DNA of 64,000 bases from Evernia prunastri (GCA_003184365.1 NKYR01000052.1:182553-246552); one strand, 5' to 3'; positions 34,752-47,035 are shown, numbered from the stretch's first letter. Translations and numbers: made by a program. The notes: generated by a model not told the origin, from the sequence alone.

Positions 34752-36472
34752 GCTTATGGTCAGACTTGTCGATTCTTTGGAGGCACGCAGAGCGGGGCGA
34801 CTTCAAGGGACAAGATCATGTAGACTATAGCATGCGAATGAATCGCCAGCTTAGCTACATACACGTCAATAGAACGTTACCTGCGTTTAAGATCACTCTA
34901 ATCGAAAAGTACCCATGAGGACGAGTTAAGCATTCAAGAAATCTGCTGGCATAAGTATCACGTGCCCGACGACGCCGATTTCGAGACCTACCTAGCTGTA
35001 CTTTTTTCAACTTGATGAAATCTTTCCTCAGTCGTAAGCGTATTGTATTGAAGGCAGGGTTAAAGATACAATTTTCTGTGGACCGCGATGCGAAGGACTT
35101 CTCATAGCCGGTTGATTGATTGATTGATTGAGTCAGTCATACAGGACACCATGCGGGTTACCCCGCAGAGGGCTTCACAAGGCGTCTAAGGCCCAGCCAG
35201 AAGCATCTTCCCCCGGGGTTTCTCATAGCCGGTCGATCTTCACATCCTTGTGAGTGATAAGCTGATCTGCGTGGGGTACACAAGGCTAAGGTACAGTGAG
35301 GCTCTGAGCAGGGCCAAAAAAAAGAGGAAAAAAAAGGGGGGGGGGGAGGGAGGCTCAAACTTCTGATAAATTACAATTGAAAGAGCATATCGAATACTCT
35401 TCAAGTCTAACCTCATATATAAAACACAGCGTTATTGTTGATTGTATATAACGAAACTCGAATCTAAGAAATTTTCGAGTTTCTTAAAGTAAAGCCGAGG
35501 AAAGTAAACAAGAAATTGTGATTTATTACATACACGTTGTAAGGAAGGGAATTTTCGCGAAGAGTAAACAAAAATCTTCACATTCGAGTATCTTGCACAA
35601 TGTACAATATTATTGTACTTTATATATGTAATAAAGTACGGGGGTTGTAACGTAACTAAATGAACAGATGTGGTTGTTACTGCATTTCGCTTCTGTTTAC
35701 CCCCCTTCCCCGATTGTCTTTTTCCCCCCGGAGCCTCCGCCAAGGGTTTTCCAAAGCTCTGTATGCAAGATCGCGCAGACGCACCCCTCTCTCGGAGCTT
35801 ACGTCCTCTTGCTCCTGAGGAATTCAATTCAATAGGTACACAAGATATAAAGTCTCCGCGTGTGCTAGCGTGTGCCTCCTGCACGCAAGCAGATACCACC
35901 CTAATCGTAGCCTACACTATACACCGCTCATGTTGCTCATTCCCTCAATGAACCAGCCTCGCCACTCCTATGCGTAAAGCGCTCCTTCTCAAGTCCAATC
36001 GCTGGAGGAATGGGCCCAAGCGTAACGTATATCTCAGCCTTTGGGGACAACAAGCTATGTCACAAAACCATTCCACCTGCCATAAACGTGTGCTAGCCGA
36101 GCTGACAGCTCGCTCGCAACCGCAGAAATTGGGCAGCTGCATGATGCGTCCTCGCATGCGTGTCACGGCGCCCAGGTGACATTCACGACCGCTGATCAGC
36201 GGATGAGCTTCTAGATTGAGTGAGCATAGCCTTGGCCCCGGAGCTGTTCTCGCAGTTCGAGTGGTGTGGAACTCGGTCGCGAGGTCTTCGACTCCTACGT
36301 TAGCAAAGATTCATCGCACACAAATGGTCATGTGAGCACGACGCGGCCCAAACCTAAGTCCTGGTGATGCTTGTGACAGACGAATGGACTCACTGATGGC
36401 CACCATGAAGCTGCCGTCATCATTACGGTACCACCCTCGCAACCAAGGAATAATTACAAGGCAAACAGCGGT
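34752..36472. other. Gene-poor region with low-complexity DNA
   Basis: No supported gene in 1.7 kb. It contains a TTGA tetranucleotide repeat (35112-35131), an A-run/G-run patch (35316-35346) and an AT-rich block (about 35400-35650). The string TTCTCATAGCCGGT occurs twice, 121 bp apart, at about 35099 and 35220. Confidence 0.5.
35112..35131. repeat. (TTGA)n microsatellite
   Basis: Five tandem TTGA units, directly after the first copy of the TTCTCATAGCCGGT motif. Confidence 0.85.
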
Positions 36473-36778
36473 ATGCGCAGATGTTTGACTTCGTTTGCCT
36501 TAAACTTTACAAATCATGCTCGCAGGGAGAGCGGTACATTCGGGTGGGGGCATCATTACGTTTCGAAGAAAGCCCCTCGGAGCGGATATGCTTCCTCTGC
36601 TCTCAACAGACACTACACTTATCTAGAACAGTATGAATATCTCTCCTTACCTGTCTCCACGGCTGGAGTGGGCTATCCTCATAGATATCTATCTTCGCTC
36701 CATCCAGTTGAACAAAGCTTATTTTCGAAACTTCTCCACTATCTTTGCCGGACAAGCTCACTCACCATACGAGACAAC

Positions 36779-38149
36779 ATGTCATCGCTGCTCCAGTCGA
36801 AGATATCCGCCCCCAATGGACGAACCAACGCGCACAAACCATCCGAAGCAGATGTGGCCTGCAAAAAATGTACACATGGCAATAAAGTGACTGTCGACTT
36901 CCCCGATGGAAGCTTCACGTTCCACTCTCAATGGCTTCATGACGCTCGCTGCGACGATGGTGCGGCTAGGAATGCGCTCACTGCATTCTGCCAGCAGCCG
37001 GCTCAGACTGTTCATGTCGAGTCTGTTCAAGTGTCAGGCTCTGGTACGAGCGCAACTTTGGATGTAGCCTGGAACGATGGACTGAGCTCGAAATTCCCAC
37101 TGCCCTGGCTACGGGTCATGGCAACTTTGGTGGCAGTCCGACTGGTTGAGCAGCAACAAACTAGCGAAGTACCCGAGAACAAGGGATGGACGGTCAAATC
37201 CTTGGAAATCCCCGAGGTCTCTTACAAGGATCTCTTCAGTGAGTATCTCGACCAAGAGCAACTGAACGACATCATCCTCTCGACCATCGACAAGATTCTT
37301 TCAGCTGCCCACCCCGGCATCATCAAAATCGCGGACCTCCCCGCCCCAAACATCGAAGACGAACGCAACCACATCAACAACCTCAACACCAAGGTGCTTA
37401 AACGCCTCTTCGGTTCAGTATTCGTCCACCCTATCCGTGGATCCGACCAAACATTCAACGTGTCCTCCCACGACCACGACGCCACGCGCAAAGTCGGCCT
37501 ACCAAACTACGACACTTCCCAAGTGCTCCTCCCTCACACTGACCACGCCTTCTACGATAACCCAATCCAAGTCCAAGGCTTCTACGGCCTCGAGGGCACA
37601 AGTACTAACACCTGGACTTCCCCGCTCGCAGCCCTCGAGACACTTAAATGTGAAGCCCTTGACTCCTACCACGCCCTATGTCAAGCGCCGATGGCCATTG
37701 GTCGCGTCTCCCGCTTCTACGGCGAGCCATTGTATCAAGCGACCGTGGATACAGCCGTCACGATGAAGCCCGGCACCTGCGACCAAGTAAAGCGGATGCG
37801 CTGGCACCCCAATTTGACAGGCTACCTAGTCTCGCCGTATAACGAGTACAAGGAAGCTCGGCTGGCGCACCAAAGATTCCAGGAGATTATACGAAGGGAC
37901 ACGCATCAGCTCAAGAAGACGCTCAGACCGGGCGACCTGTATGTCTGGGACAACTTTCGCTTGTTCCACGGCCGTGAAGAAGTCATCGATGTGCCGAGAA
38001 CCGGGGTCGGGCAGACGGTGCCGCAGCACGTTGTGCATGATCGGTATAGGGCTTTGTGTACTGCGAGGTTGAAGGGGCGCGTGGACGGGGACTGGTTGGT
38101 GCATTTGCCGATGCCGCAGTTGAGGGAGATGGTGCAAATGTTCGAGTAA
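36779..38149 (+). CDS. Gamma-butyrobetaine / trimethyllysine-type 2-oxoglutarate dioxygenase
   Basis: A single exon encodes 456 residues from the ATG at 36779. An N-terminal small domain (DUF971-like, VTVDFPDGSFTFHSQWLHDA) is followed by a TauD-type double-stranded beta-helix. The Fe(II) ligands are His253 and Asp255 (LPHTDHAFYDNP) and His397 (RLFHGREEV); an Arg that could bind 2-oxoglutarate follows near the C-terminus (DRYRALCTARLKGRVDGDWL). Such enzymes hydroxylate gamma-butyrobetaine or trimethyllysine in carnitine synthesis, and fungal relatives also act on other quaternary amines. The frame stays open upstream to an ATG at 36473, which would add 102 residues with a basic N-terminus (MRRCLTSFALNFTNHARRES). 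This could be a mitochondrial presequence or an open leader. I prefer 36779 because homology begins soon after it. Confidence 0.85.
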   Translation: MSSLLQSKISAPNGRTNAHKPSEADVACKKCTHGNKVTVDFPDGSFTFHSQWLHDARCDDGAARNALTAFCQQPAQTVHVESVQVSGSGTSATLDVAWNDGLSSKFPLPWLRVMATLVAVRLVEQQQTSEVPENKGWTVKSLEIPEVSYKDLFSEYLDQEQLNDIILSTIDKILSAAHPGIIKIADLPAPNIEDERNHINNLNTKVLKRLFGSVFVHPIRGSDQTFNVSSHDHDATRKVGLPNYDTSQVLLPHTDHAFYDNPIQVQGFYGLEGTSTNTWTSPLAALETLKCEALDSYHALCQAPMAIGRVSRFYGEPLYQATVDTAVTMKPGTCDQVKRMRWHPNLTGYLVSPYNEYKEARLAHQRFQEIIRRDTHQLKKTLRPGDLYVWDNFRLFHGREEVIDVPRTGVGQTVPQHVVHDRYRALCTARLKGRVDGDWLVHLPMPQLREMVQMFE

Positions 38150-40746
38150 GTGTCCGGCGAAGGGAAGCATTAGGAAAGGGTGATAAGTGGGGAGGATAGC
38201 CATATGTATTGGATATTGGGCTCCAACATCCCTGGAGCCAGATTGAGATTATGGCAAGATGGTACTGAAATCTGACTGAGTAGAAATCTCTTTGCCTAAA
38301 CTTCGATAAAACCGAGACTCCGTTTGATTTACATATATGAATGTATCGATTGAAATCGTTATCTTATACGTTGCTTAAGAGATATAATATCGCGTAGAAG
38401 ATATAATATTAGAAACAAAAAAAGTTCATCAATATACTATCTAATTTTTTTCGAATAAAAAGAAAGAACAAATTAAATAATACGTTGCACCGCCGGCGAC
38501 GACGCATCTACTAGTCCCGTGGACCACTTACTCCTCCGTGTTGGTGCTCCCAGCAATCCAGTCATGTACCCCGCAACGCCATTACAGCTCCAGCTTTCTC
38601 TCCCTCTGATCGATGGAGACGGGTCGCTTTACATTTCGTCCAAAGCAGCACGCGCCGACTGAATTCGGTATTCGCTCAACTTCGGCGCCATAGATAGTGA
38701 TTGGCGACCTTACAAATCTGGCGCAAACAACATCTTTCACTGTGAAGGTAAGCAGCAAGATTGAAGGGGCGGACATCATTATCGTCTGGTACCGGAGCGA
38801 ATTTAGTTGGCGGCAGCGATCTCCATTTGGCACGGCTGATGCCAACTTTTAACTTCGGCCGGGTTGGACGCCGGTCATACCTTTCTTTTCCTGAAGGTAG
38901 CGGGCGTCTTCGACAAGATTGATGGTTATCGGTTCTTCCGATCAGGCTGGTCCGGGGAGCCAGGTTCGGGCGAGCAACAAAGCGGCTTTTACCCTGAGCT
39001 CGATAGGGCGGGGATACTGTGCCTCGATGTTGCAAATAGGCGGTGGTGAAATGCTCGGCTAATTCGGAATCCGAGAGGTAATCGGGTCTGTCTGATTCAT
39101 ATGTGACCAGAGGCTTAGCCTAAGAGCCAGACATGACAGATTGTCACCAGAGGAAAGAAGGTCATGATGAGAGGAGTTCGGCGAAGCCCATCGTATGTAC
39201 ACGGGTTATTTTATGCACCACCGTTCGACAGCTACCGTTATTTGTGATTTCTACAGAGCCTCGTTGGGGCGAAGCATTGAGTATTAGTGTGCCAATGAGG
39301 CTGAGAACATTGGGCGGCTAATTTCACACCTGACACCCTTCCGTCCCCGGTAATCGACACAAGCCAGCTGCAAAGGTTCGGCCATTTCCGGGTGCTTTTT
39401 GGGTGGCGGGGTATCGTCGCTGCAGCTGTCGATGATGGTGGTGTGATGCTTTTGACTTTGGGGCGGCAGTTGGCGTGTTGCCGGTATGCGTCCTCTAGCC
39501 TCTAGCATGATAGATTAGCCGACGGCAGGATGTCCCGCACCTGAAAAGACTTTAATACTCAAGCCACTTTTGGCCCTAGCATCATCGCTAGCTCGGGAAC
39601 CTGATGCATCTATTCGACCTCTGGATACCTTATATTGATCCTCGTATGAATGTCAGATCCGACAAATCTATAAAGCCTCGACGCACTTCAGTCTGTGCTT
39701 CGTTGTTGAAGCATCTATTCACATCACATGTCAATTATTTTACCCTTGAAGAAAGTACCCAGTCTGTTAGTAAGACATGTAAGAGTCTCTTCACAGTAGA
39801 GACGAGTTACGAATCCTTGAGATCAGGTCGAAAGTTGCCGTGCTTGTATCGGATTATGCTAACTGGGTCTTTGAAACGTGAAATTATTACTGTGCAGATC
39901 ACTGGGAGAGGAGGATTACCCGATTAGAGTACAACATACTAGCATCAACTAGTAAGGTTACCTTACTTACATGAGATGACGGGGTGGCACTCCAGCTAAA
40001 TAGCTCCTTCCGAGATTTTTTCGTAGCAGCCATCAACACATTCCACTACCTCAGTGGCTCAGTGGCTCAGTATTCAGTGGCTTAAGAAAATACGCCGTCA
40101 GTAATCAGCAACAAGTCATCATCCACCTTGGAGTTTCCCCGGTTTGCAATCGCACGTCAAGAAACAAGGGGAAAAGCCTCCCCACTCATCATAAGGTAAG
40201 GCAGATTCGGGGTTCGCTAAGTAAGAGGTAAGGTAGGCTGGATTGGATTTGCAGACTCGGTAATTCGGTTCTTCCCTAACGCGCTCTTGTCTAAAGTAAA
40301 GTAAAGTAGGTACTCGCGGGTCTAGACTTCATTGCCCCCTTATCCTATCATATGCATGCTCACAGCTCACCTAAGTAGGTACCTACCTTCCTTCATTTGG
40401 TCAATGCTGATGCGCTACCACCTTCACCAGCAGGATGGAAGACGTCATCAACTTCGTGAAAACGACCTTCTGGAGTCATTGTGCATGACCACCAACCACT
40501 TGGATATTTTACCCTCACTTCGAGGCAGACTAATTGACAGTGAAGTAATGAGAATCACAGCCCACGCGCGCCAAACCAAGCGCCACTCATCCTAATCTTT
40601 AGCAAGGCCACAGGGCGGTATCCAGGCTCTGTTGTCGCGCCTACGCGATGAAGAAATCACATATGCCCCGAAGCCATTGCCTCACAACATATGCTCATGG
40701 CCCAAGTGGAGGCCTCCAGACCTACCTGGCTGCATATCACGAGCGC

Positions 40747-40913
40747 TGCCTGAGGGGCTATGTATCTGTACAAGGCTTTTTGCGTGATTGATGTCGTGCA
40801 GTCTCATCCGCGACACGAGTGTATGCATCCAGGGCTCTGTGGCGGCAACCATGTGCTATGCCTGAGGGGCTATGGACCTGCACAAGGCTGTTTGCGTGGT
40901 TGATATCCTGCAG
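40747..40913. repeat. Imperfect 55-bp direct repeat, two copies
   Basis: Copies at 40747-40801 and 40859-40913 share TGCCTGAGGGGCTATG at the start and TGATNTCNTGCAG at the end, with scattered substitutions (mostly transitions) between. The period is 112 bp. A weaker similarity (TATCCAGGCTCTGT versus CATCCAGGGCTCTGT) extends to the left of each copy. Confidence 0.85.
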
Positions 40914-40944
40914 CCACATGAGATGATTATTTGACCTGGCGGTG

Positions 40945-40960
40945 GTATATATATATATTT
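40945..40960 (+). promoter_or_regulatory. Possible TATA element upstream of the membrane protein gene
   Basis: An alternating TA run lies about 75-90 bp upstream of the ATG at 41033, a plausible position for a fungal TATA box. It may equally be a simple repeat. Confidence 0.35.
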
Positions 40961-41032
40961 CTCATGCGCATGTCAGGATGCTTAGTGCTTCATCTCTACT
41001 ACATTTCCTCATAGCTGCGAATATACGATAAA

Positions 41033-42808
41033 ATGTCTTATGCCTATTCGTCCCCTCCGAAACACTATGGCGACCGCCAACACGACCAGCGTCAATCTTT
41101 CGAGATGTGGCCTCAACCAAATGGGGGGCCACATGAAAGAGAGATCGGCAAATCTTCTCACAAAAAGCCTCTGGACTATCTCGACCTGGGCGCTGTACTC
41201 TGTTCTCTTACTTGCCTGGCTCTTTCAATTTGCGTGGTCTTGCCGGAACTTCCCTTAGCATGGTACCTAGGATTTGACGATCAGATTGTCATTATTGGAT
41301 TTTTGCTCAGCGCTATGAATCTCTGTATGAAGAGAGTCGTTCAAAGGATGTTCCTGATACTTGAGCACCGATGTGGTCGGTCAAGGCTACAGAACTACGA
41401 CGCCATACTAAGGAATACAATACTCCTCTCCAAGACTGCGTTTGTCTGGAAAATCCTCATATCCTTTTTCATCGTTCTGCCTTTGGGCCTGAGCGTCGCA
41501 TACAAGAGGTTCACGGGGGGACTGAGCAGCACGGCGATCAACAGCGAATATCCTGGGAATTACAGCCTCACTCCGCCGCCACTGGGCGGTTACAGCCGTA
41601 TGAACAATTCAGTCTACTTCATGACCGATGCCATTGCTCCATTCATGCTTGCCGCAAGGAGCGATGCTGTCAAGCCGGACTTATCAGCCGTTCGGTTGGC
41701 GTACGGGTACAACATCTTATTGCTCGGCCAATCTTCGGCGGCTTCGCTCGATATGCCAGCGAACGACTACATCCTGTCGATACGAACGAATCTGACCAAG
41801 GATGAAGCATGGTACTTAACGGCCTCGGTCCAGGCCATCGTCGCCACACAAGACACTTCAATCGAAACACACAGAGATGATGATAGCTTTTGGCAGACCA
41901 TCTTCGACTGGAACTACCGTCCAACTGGTGATGGTGGGTTTACGTCTTGGAACACGTTCAACCACGGATACCGCATTGGTCTCACGACCGGTCAGCCAAA
42001 TTTAACCGACGGGGCACCTTGTTTCTTAGGAGCTTACCAGGGATCAACACCTCGGTTGAATTTCACGGCAGACGCCACGGCTCCCGAAAGCCTTGCATTC
42101 AGGAATACATCTCTCATGTTCAACGTCCGACGAGAGCAATGTACCGGGACCTGGCGAGTGAACAGCACCAGCATAGAACTACAGAGCGGGAGTTGCACGG
42201 CGAACTCCCCGATCGCTCAAAACATCTTGGTCTCGACCGATGGTACTGACGCCGGTGCTCGGGCTCCCTACACGTTGGACGCTCTCCCTGTCCTCGGGCA
42301 TACCCTTGACATCTACACCGGAGACGGCATCGTGTCCCCCTGGCGCCTGCCCGCCTACGCGACGTCCGTGGCGACCATGTACTGGGCCCGTCTGGCCTTT
42401 GAGATTGGGAATGGAGCGATAGGAGAGGGGGATGACACGATCAACTATCCGGCAGACGCGGAGCATATCACATCTACGAGATCCACGCTCGATGCGAAAT
42501 GGTATCTGTACCTCGTACTCGCCATACAGCCAGGACTCACCGTCCTTGCCTTCATTGGTGTCACGCTCTTCTACTCCAGCCCCTTCACCAGCGGTTTCGG
42601 CATGGTCGCGGTCTTGTCCGGCATCGATCGGGAGGATGAGAGTTTGGATATTGTCAAAGGCGCGGCACTGTCCGGCGAGCTCGAGGAGCGAGTCACACTC
42701 GGAATCAGGACTTCGAGTGACAGCGCTGGGGACCACTACCTCCGATACACGATCAATCCTGGCTCCAGAGGCAAAGCACGGGTGAAATTGGGGACCGTGT
42801 ACAAGTGA
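41033..42808 (+). CDS. Fungal integral membrane protein with large glycosylated loop (591 aa)
   Basis: A single uninterrupted exon. The N-terminal 45 residues are hydrophilic. Three hydrophobic segments follow at about residues 50-70 (AVLCSLTCLALSICVVLPEL), 82-97 (IVIIGFLLSAMNL) and 135-157 (WKILISFFIVLPLGLSVAY). A loop of about 330 residues carries many N-x-S/T sites (NYS, NNS, NLT, NFT, NTS, NST), and a fourth segment lies at about 487-512 (WYLYLVLAIQPGLTVLAFIG). The acidic C-terminal tail of about 75 residues is probably cytoplasmic. This architecture recurs in unannotated ascomycete membrane proteins, but I recognise no functional family. It is intronless, unlike most neighbours. Confidence 0.82.
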   Translation: MSYAYSSPPKHYGDRQHDQRQSFEMWPQPNGGPHEREIGKSSHKKPLDYLDLGAVLCSLTCLALSICVVLPELPLAWYLGFDDQIVIIGFLLSAMNLCMKRVVQRMFLILEHRCGRSRLQNYDAILRNTILLSKTAFVWKILISFFIVLPLGLSVAYKRFTGGLSSTAINSEYPGNYSLTPPPLGGYSRMNNSVYFMTDAIAPFMLAARSDAVKPDLSAVRLAYGYNILLLGQSSAASLDMPANDYILSIRTNLTKDEAWYLTASVQAIVATQDTSIETHRDDDSFWQTIFDWNYRPTGDGGFTSWNTFNHGYRIGLTTGQPNLTDGAPCFLGAYQGSTPRLNFTADATAPESLAFRNTSLMFNVRREQCTGTWRVNSTSIELQSGSCTANSPIAQNILVSTDGTDAGARAPYTLDALPVLGHTLDIYTGDGIVSPWRLPAYATSVATMYWARLAFEIGNGAIGEGDDTINYPADAEHITSTRSTLDAKWYLYLVLAIQPGLTVLAFIGVTLFYSSPFTSGFGMVAVLSGIDREDESLDIVKGAALSGELEERVTLGIRTSSDSAGDHYLRYTINPGSRGKARVKLGTVYK

Positions 42809-43489
42809 AGCCCATGAGGAGCGTGGTACATCGCAACCGAGGATCAGATGTTGCAATTTCTTTACTCAGCCTCAAGGACGTTCTGATGATGTTTTGGTTT
42901 CTGTTTTTGTACTTTTGTTTTTTGTTTTGCACGAATATCACTGGCAATCTAGCATGCGTCAATCAATTTCTCACCGGAGTGTCAGAGTGAAGAGTACCGG
43001 TACGAGGTTAGATGGATACGGAACCGATCTTAATCAGCAGTCCAGAACGCAGCATTGCAGCGAATCAGCCTAATTTCTTGAGTTCCCCCTTTTTCGTTTA
43101 CTCTATCAAGAGACCTTCCACCATCATGTCCCACTAGAACGTTTCTGCCAGCTGCCATTTAGAAATAGATGAAGTAAATCTACGCTACTCTAGATCTTTT
43201 AGGAATATTCGTGTCAGGTTTTAAGAACCACTCATACCTTAGTGACATTCCCTGATAAGGCGGCGCTCAGCCGATGCCGGATCCGGTGTGGCTACTCTAC
43301 TTAGGTTTAGGGCATGTTTTGTCTTGCTTGGCACATGCAGCGCTACCTCTTCAGGCATTGCTCCGCCAATCCATCCACTGCCTTCCCGGACGAGTGAAAC
43401 GCGTCTTCGGATTCTATCTGTTCTTAACAGTTCCTATGAATCCGTCACGGCGACAGAGCACGTCGTGATGGAGCCTATTTTCCTCAATC
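42809..43489. other. Intergenic region, no gene recognised
   Basis: These 681 bases hold the 3' flank of the membrane protein gene and the promoter of the exonuclease gene. A T-rich patch (GGTTTCTGTTTTTGTACTTT) at 42896-42925 may be transcript-end sequence. Nothing else supported. Confidence 0.4.
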
Positions 43490-45744
43490 ATGCCCCGCCA
43501 GCAAAGACTTGCCTTGATCCTGAGCCGCAATGCTGCAGTGTCTCTTAGGACGATGAGTACAGACCTTGTGCCAGACAAATGTCCTCGTCCAGATACACCA
43601 ACTACTCCGAGTATCATGTCTTCCAGGTACGCATTCCTACTCTCAAGGGAAGCACGCACAACTGATTACTCCTTTAGTGCAGCGTCACGATCTGGCTCTG
43701 ATCGTACTTGGAACGCCTTTCACGGCATCACGTTTGTCTCTAGCCAAGACAGTACACCTGCTCAGAGAGAGCTGTATCTCAATCATGGCCTGCCATCCCA
43801 GGAAGCCAGCCTGCGAAAAGATCCATGGCGGGGGACTGAGCCTCAAACGCAGCAACACACTGGATCGCAAGATGAAAATTGCAAGAGCTTGGACGATGTT
43901 GTACCGACCAAATTTCCAACGCATCTGCTAGAGAACCGACTTCCATCTGCAGCAATGAATCCCGTTTCGGACGATGTTGACCCTTCCTCCGATGCTGCTC
44001 ATTCTCGAGGCTGCGCTCCCTTGGATCATGAGACATTCCGCACCCCCCTCGGCTTTCATATTCCCCAAGCCAAACTGCGGAACGCCATGCTTGCTGAGAC
44101 TACTAGTGCCGCATCCTACTGGCACTTTAATCTATACCAAGGACCGGGTGGAGACAAGGACAAAGTCAAGGTGCATTACTGCAAGAACAAAGAAGTGACC
44201 GAGAAAATAGCCCAGCTTTTCCTCGAGGAAGAGGTCATAGGTTTTGACATCGAATGGAAACCAAACTCATCCCCGACTGATGGGATTACGAAGAACGTCG
44301 CGCTGATTCAGATAGCGAGTGAAGAACGAGTGTTGCTCGCTCATATTGCTCAATATCCCAATGCCGCTATGTCAGAGAAGGAGCAACGAGTAGACGACTT
44401 TGTTGCTCCTTCTTTGAAAACAATAATGTATGCTCTCGGTGCCCTTTGTGTCATAAATTTACCCCTCCTAACTCGCAAGACATGTCCCGAGAGGAGAATA
44501 AACCTCGAAATCTGCTGTAATCTGGAATATACTTTAATGTAGAATTGCTGACTTCAAATGGTCCGGTAGGGAATCACCTTCCATAAGCAAAGTCGTCAGT
44601 AACTTCTCCAGCTTCAACTGCCTAGCCCGTATCATTTGGGGGCGTTCTAGGGATAGACTTCCCGCGTCTGTCTCACAGCTCGAGGCTGATTTCTATGAGG
44701 AAGACACTGACGGGAGACGTTGCAGGGCGTTGGCATCAAAGCGGACTGTACCAGACTCCGAAGATTCCTGAGTGTTAATCCCAAGGGTCTTTTCGAACTC
44801 AGCCACTTGTACAAGTTGGTCAAATTCTCCACTGGAGATGTCAAGAAAATAAACAAGACGTTGGTCTCCCTGGCTCAGCAAGTCCAGGAGCATCTTCAGC
44901 TTCCTTTGGAGAAGGGTGATGTACGAACGACCGATTGGAGCATCAGCCAGGACTTAAGTTATAAACAGACACAATGTAGGTCAACTTGTAGCTCTCATCG
45001 TTTGGGATGACCTGACTCGACCTTCCTATAGATGCTGCTTCAGATTCGTACGCTGCTGTCCAACTCTACCACGTCCTGGAAGCGAAGAGAAGAGCTTTGG
45101 AGCCTACACCTCCACGGCCCGCACACGCGGAACTGAATCAAAAAATCCGCCTAGCGGACGGTCAGACAGTAGAGTCCTTCGATGAAGCATCGGAGTCGGT
45201 TGAAGAAGCTAGTACCGACCCTCTGTCAAGTGCACGCATCTCCCTAGAGGACGACTTCCAAAAGCTTGCAATCGGAGACCCTGCATCCCTATATCCGCAG
45301 CTCCCAGCATCCTCAGCATCATCAACGTCCTCCGCTCGTCCTCCAGCCTCACAGCGTCCGTCATCATCCACGTCCCCTCCCGCCAACTCACCCACAAAGG
45401 ACATTGCCCTCGAAATCGTCCAAGCCAACACTGCAGTCGCCGAATACATAGAAACACGCCCCGCCGCCATCAAGATGAAACCCAACAAAGCGCACCTGCG
45501 CTCTTACTTCCTCTGGCGGCGACGTTCCATGCACCCCGACGCGATCGCGGCTCTCTTGGGCGTGGAAACGAGCACTGTGGCCGTGTATATCCTCCAAGCC
45601 GTCAAGATCGAGCATTTCCCCTTCGAGGAAGGCAGAGCGCGCGATCTAGTGCCCCTCGCGCCCAGGGCGTTTCGGGACGAGTATTCACTCATGATCTGGA
45701 ACAGGGTCAGGAAGCGGAATGATGCCGCGAAGAAGGAAGGGTGA
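43490..45744 (+). CDS. DEDDy 3'-5' exonuclease (WRN/EXD-like)
   Basis: Four exons (43490-44427, 44570-44594, 44726-44975, 45032-45744) give 641 residues. The exonuclease motifs are assembled by splicing: Exo I VIGFDIEWKP (Asp253, Glu255), Exo II SKVGVGIKADCTRLRRFL, and Exo III YAASDSYAAVQLY (Tyr405, Asp409). This makes a DEDDy nuclease related to the Werner-type exonuclease domain. After a Ser/Pro-rich linker (about residues 470-530), a helical C-terminal module follows (LRSYFLWRRRSMHPDAIAAL and VAVYILQAVKIEHFPFEEGR) resembling a helicase/HRDC- or RQC-like accessory domain. Exon 2 is only 25 nt. The 240-residue N-terminus is low complexity and the true start may be further in, for example the ATG at 43553. 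Likely role: DNA or RNA 3' end processing; substrate unknown. Confidence 0.83.
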
Positions 45745-46282
45745 AGTGGGTAAGATCTACCTAGCGCTGGGACAGGAAAGCCTGGGGAGCAGGTTGATAG
45801 AGGGGTGCTTTGTCTGATCGATGAGTTCGTGCACACGTGTATTAGAGACCATTTAGATGTTCAGACGCTTTCGCTCCCGGGACATCGATCTGCTTCAGTC
45901 AATCTGTGCTCGCGGCCCGCTTCGTTCAGGATGATAGCGTCGTGGCAAGCAAGCAAGCCTCAGCCCCCTTTCCTGGCATTGTGCGACGAGATTGCGAGCG
46001 TAACGTCGGTCCGTCTGATCTTGATTATAGAACCCTGTTAGCTCGCGTCCAGTGAGTTGAATTCAGATGTGTACAGAGTACGTCCAGTCGGACTGTACAA
46101 CGGCAGATCACAGTGGAAGACATCAAAGTTCTATAAGTATAATTGTCAATAATCTATCTCTACATGAAAGCAAGTGACCAATAAAAAAAATCGACAGCGC
46201 ATGGTACTCGCTTCATCGGTCGTAATATATCATACATTAACGCTCGTTTGAATCCCCCCCGCAGAAAGGTCGCGGCGCCCCT
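45745..46282. other. Convergent 3' flanks, exonuclease / Zn2Cys6 regulator
   Basis: These 538 bases lie between facing stop codons. No gene or RNA recognised. Confidence 0.45.
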
Positions 46283-46831
46283 CTAAGCCTCCCCGATGGT
46301 CCTGAGGCGAACCTGTTTAGCGGCAAACGCACGTTCCCGGGTGCTCTGCGTCCAGCACGGCCGGGCGCCGGAGAACCGACCGTTCGAGCCCGGGTTCCGG
46401 TGCCGGTGCCGGCAGGACGTCAGCCACCGGCTTAGCGGGGTGACCTGGTCCATGGCGAAGTCCCCCCACCCGAAGCCGCTCCTGCGGGCGTACCGCTTGC
46501 ACACGTCATAGAGCCACTTGGCCTCGGGGGAGTCCTTGTCGACGGCGAAGTAGGCAATGGTGGCGGGCAGCTGGAGGACGATGTAGCCGCGGGAGCCGTT
46601 CTTCTCCTCGGAGCAGAGGTACTCGGTGCAGCGGCAGATGTTGCGGGCCAGGTTCTGCACGGAGCCGTTGGGCAGCACCCCCGGCAGGACGTCTTCGATC
46701 GGCTGGACGTTCTCGGGCGAGAGGTCCTGGTAGAGCAGGAAGATGAGGATCAGGGTCATATTCCAGATGCAGTAGTCGTAGGCGCGCCACAAGTCGGTGA
46801 AGTGGAGGGCGGCGTCGAACGGAGGCCTGTT

Positions 46832-46862
<31 letters not shown>

Positions 46863-47002
46863 CCTGAGCCCGGGGTCGAGACCGGTGCGACCGGAACCGG
46901 CCACACGGGGGTCGAGTATTTGNNNNNNNNNNNNNAGATGCAGTAGTCGTAGGCGCGCCACAAGTCGGTGAAGTGGAGGGCGGCGTCGAACGGAGGCCTG
47001 TT

Positions 47003-47035
<33 letters not shown>

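Larger units (their letters stand above)
38150..41032. other. Long intergenic region with AT-rich and repeated segments
   Basis: No supported gene in 2.9 kb. About 38280-38480 is AT-rich with repeated GATATAATAT strings. A CAGTGGCT short repeat lies at 40051-40083. A 55-bp imperfect direct repeat lies at 40747-40801 and 40859-40913. Many GTAAGGTA/AAAGTAAAGTA strings occur at 40190-40320. The 107-codon frame at 39604-39927 has no recognisable motif. Confidence 0.5.

Noticed and set aside
35400..35650. AT-rich block as a solo LTR or retroelement remnant
   Set aside because: No terminal repeats, target duplication or coding remnants could be seen.
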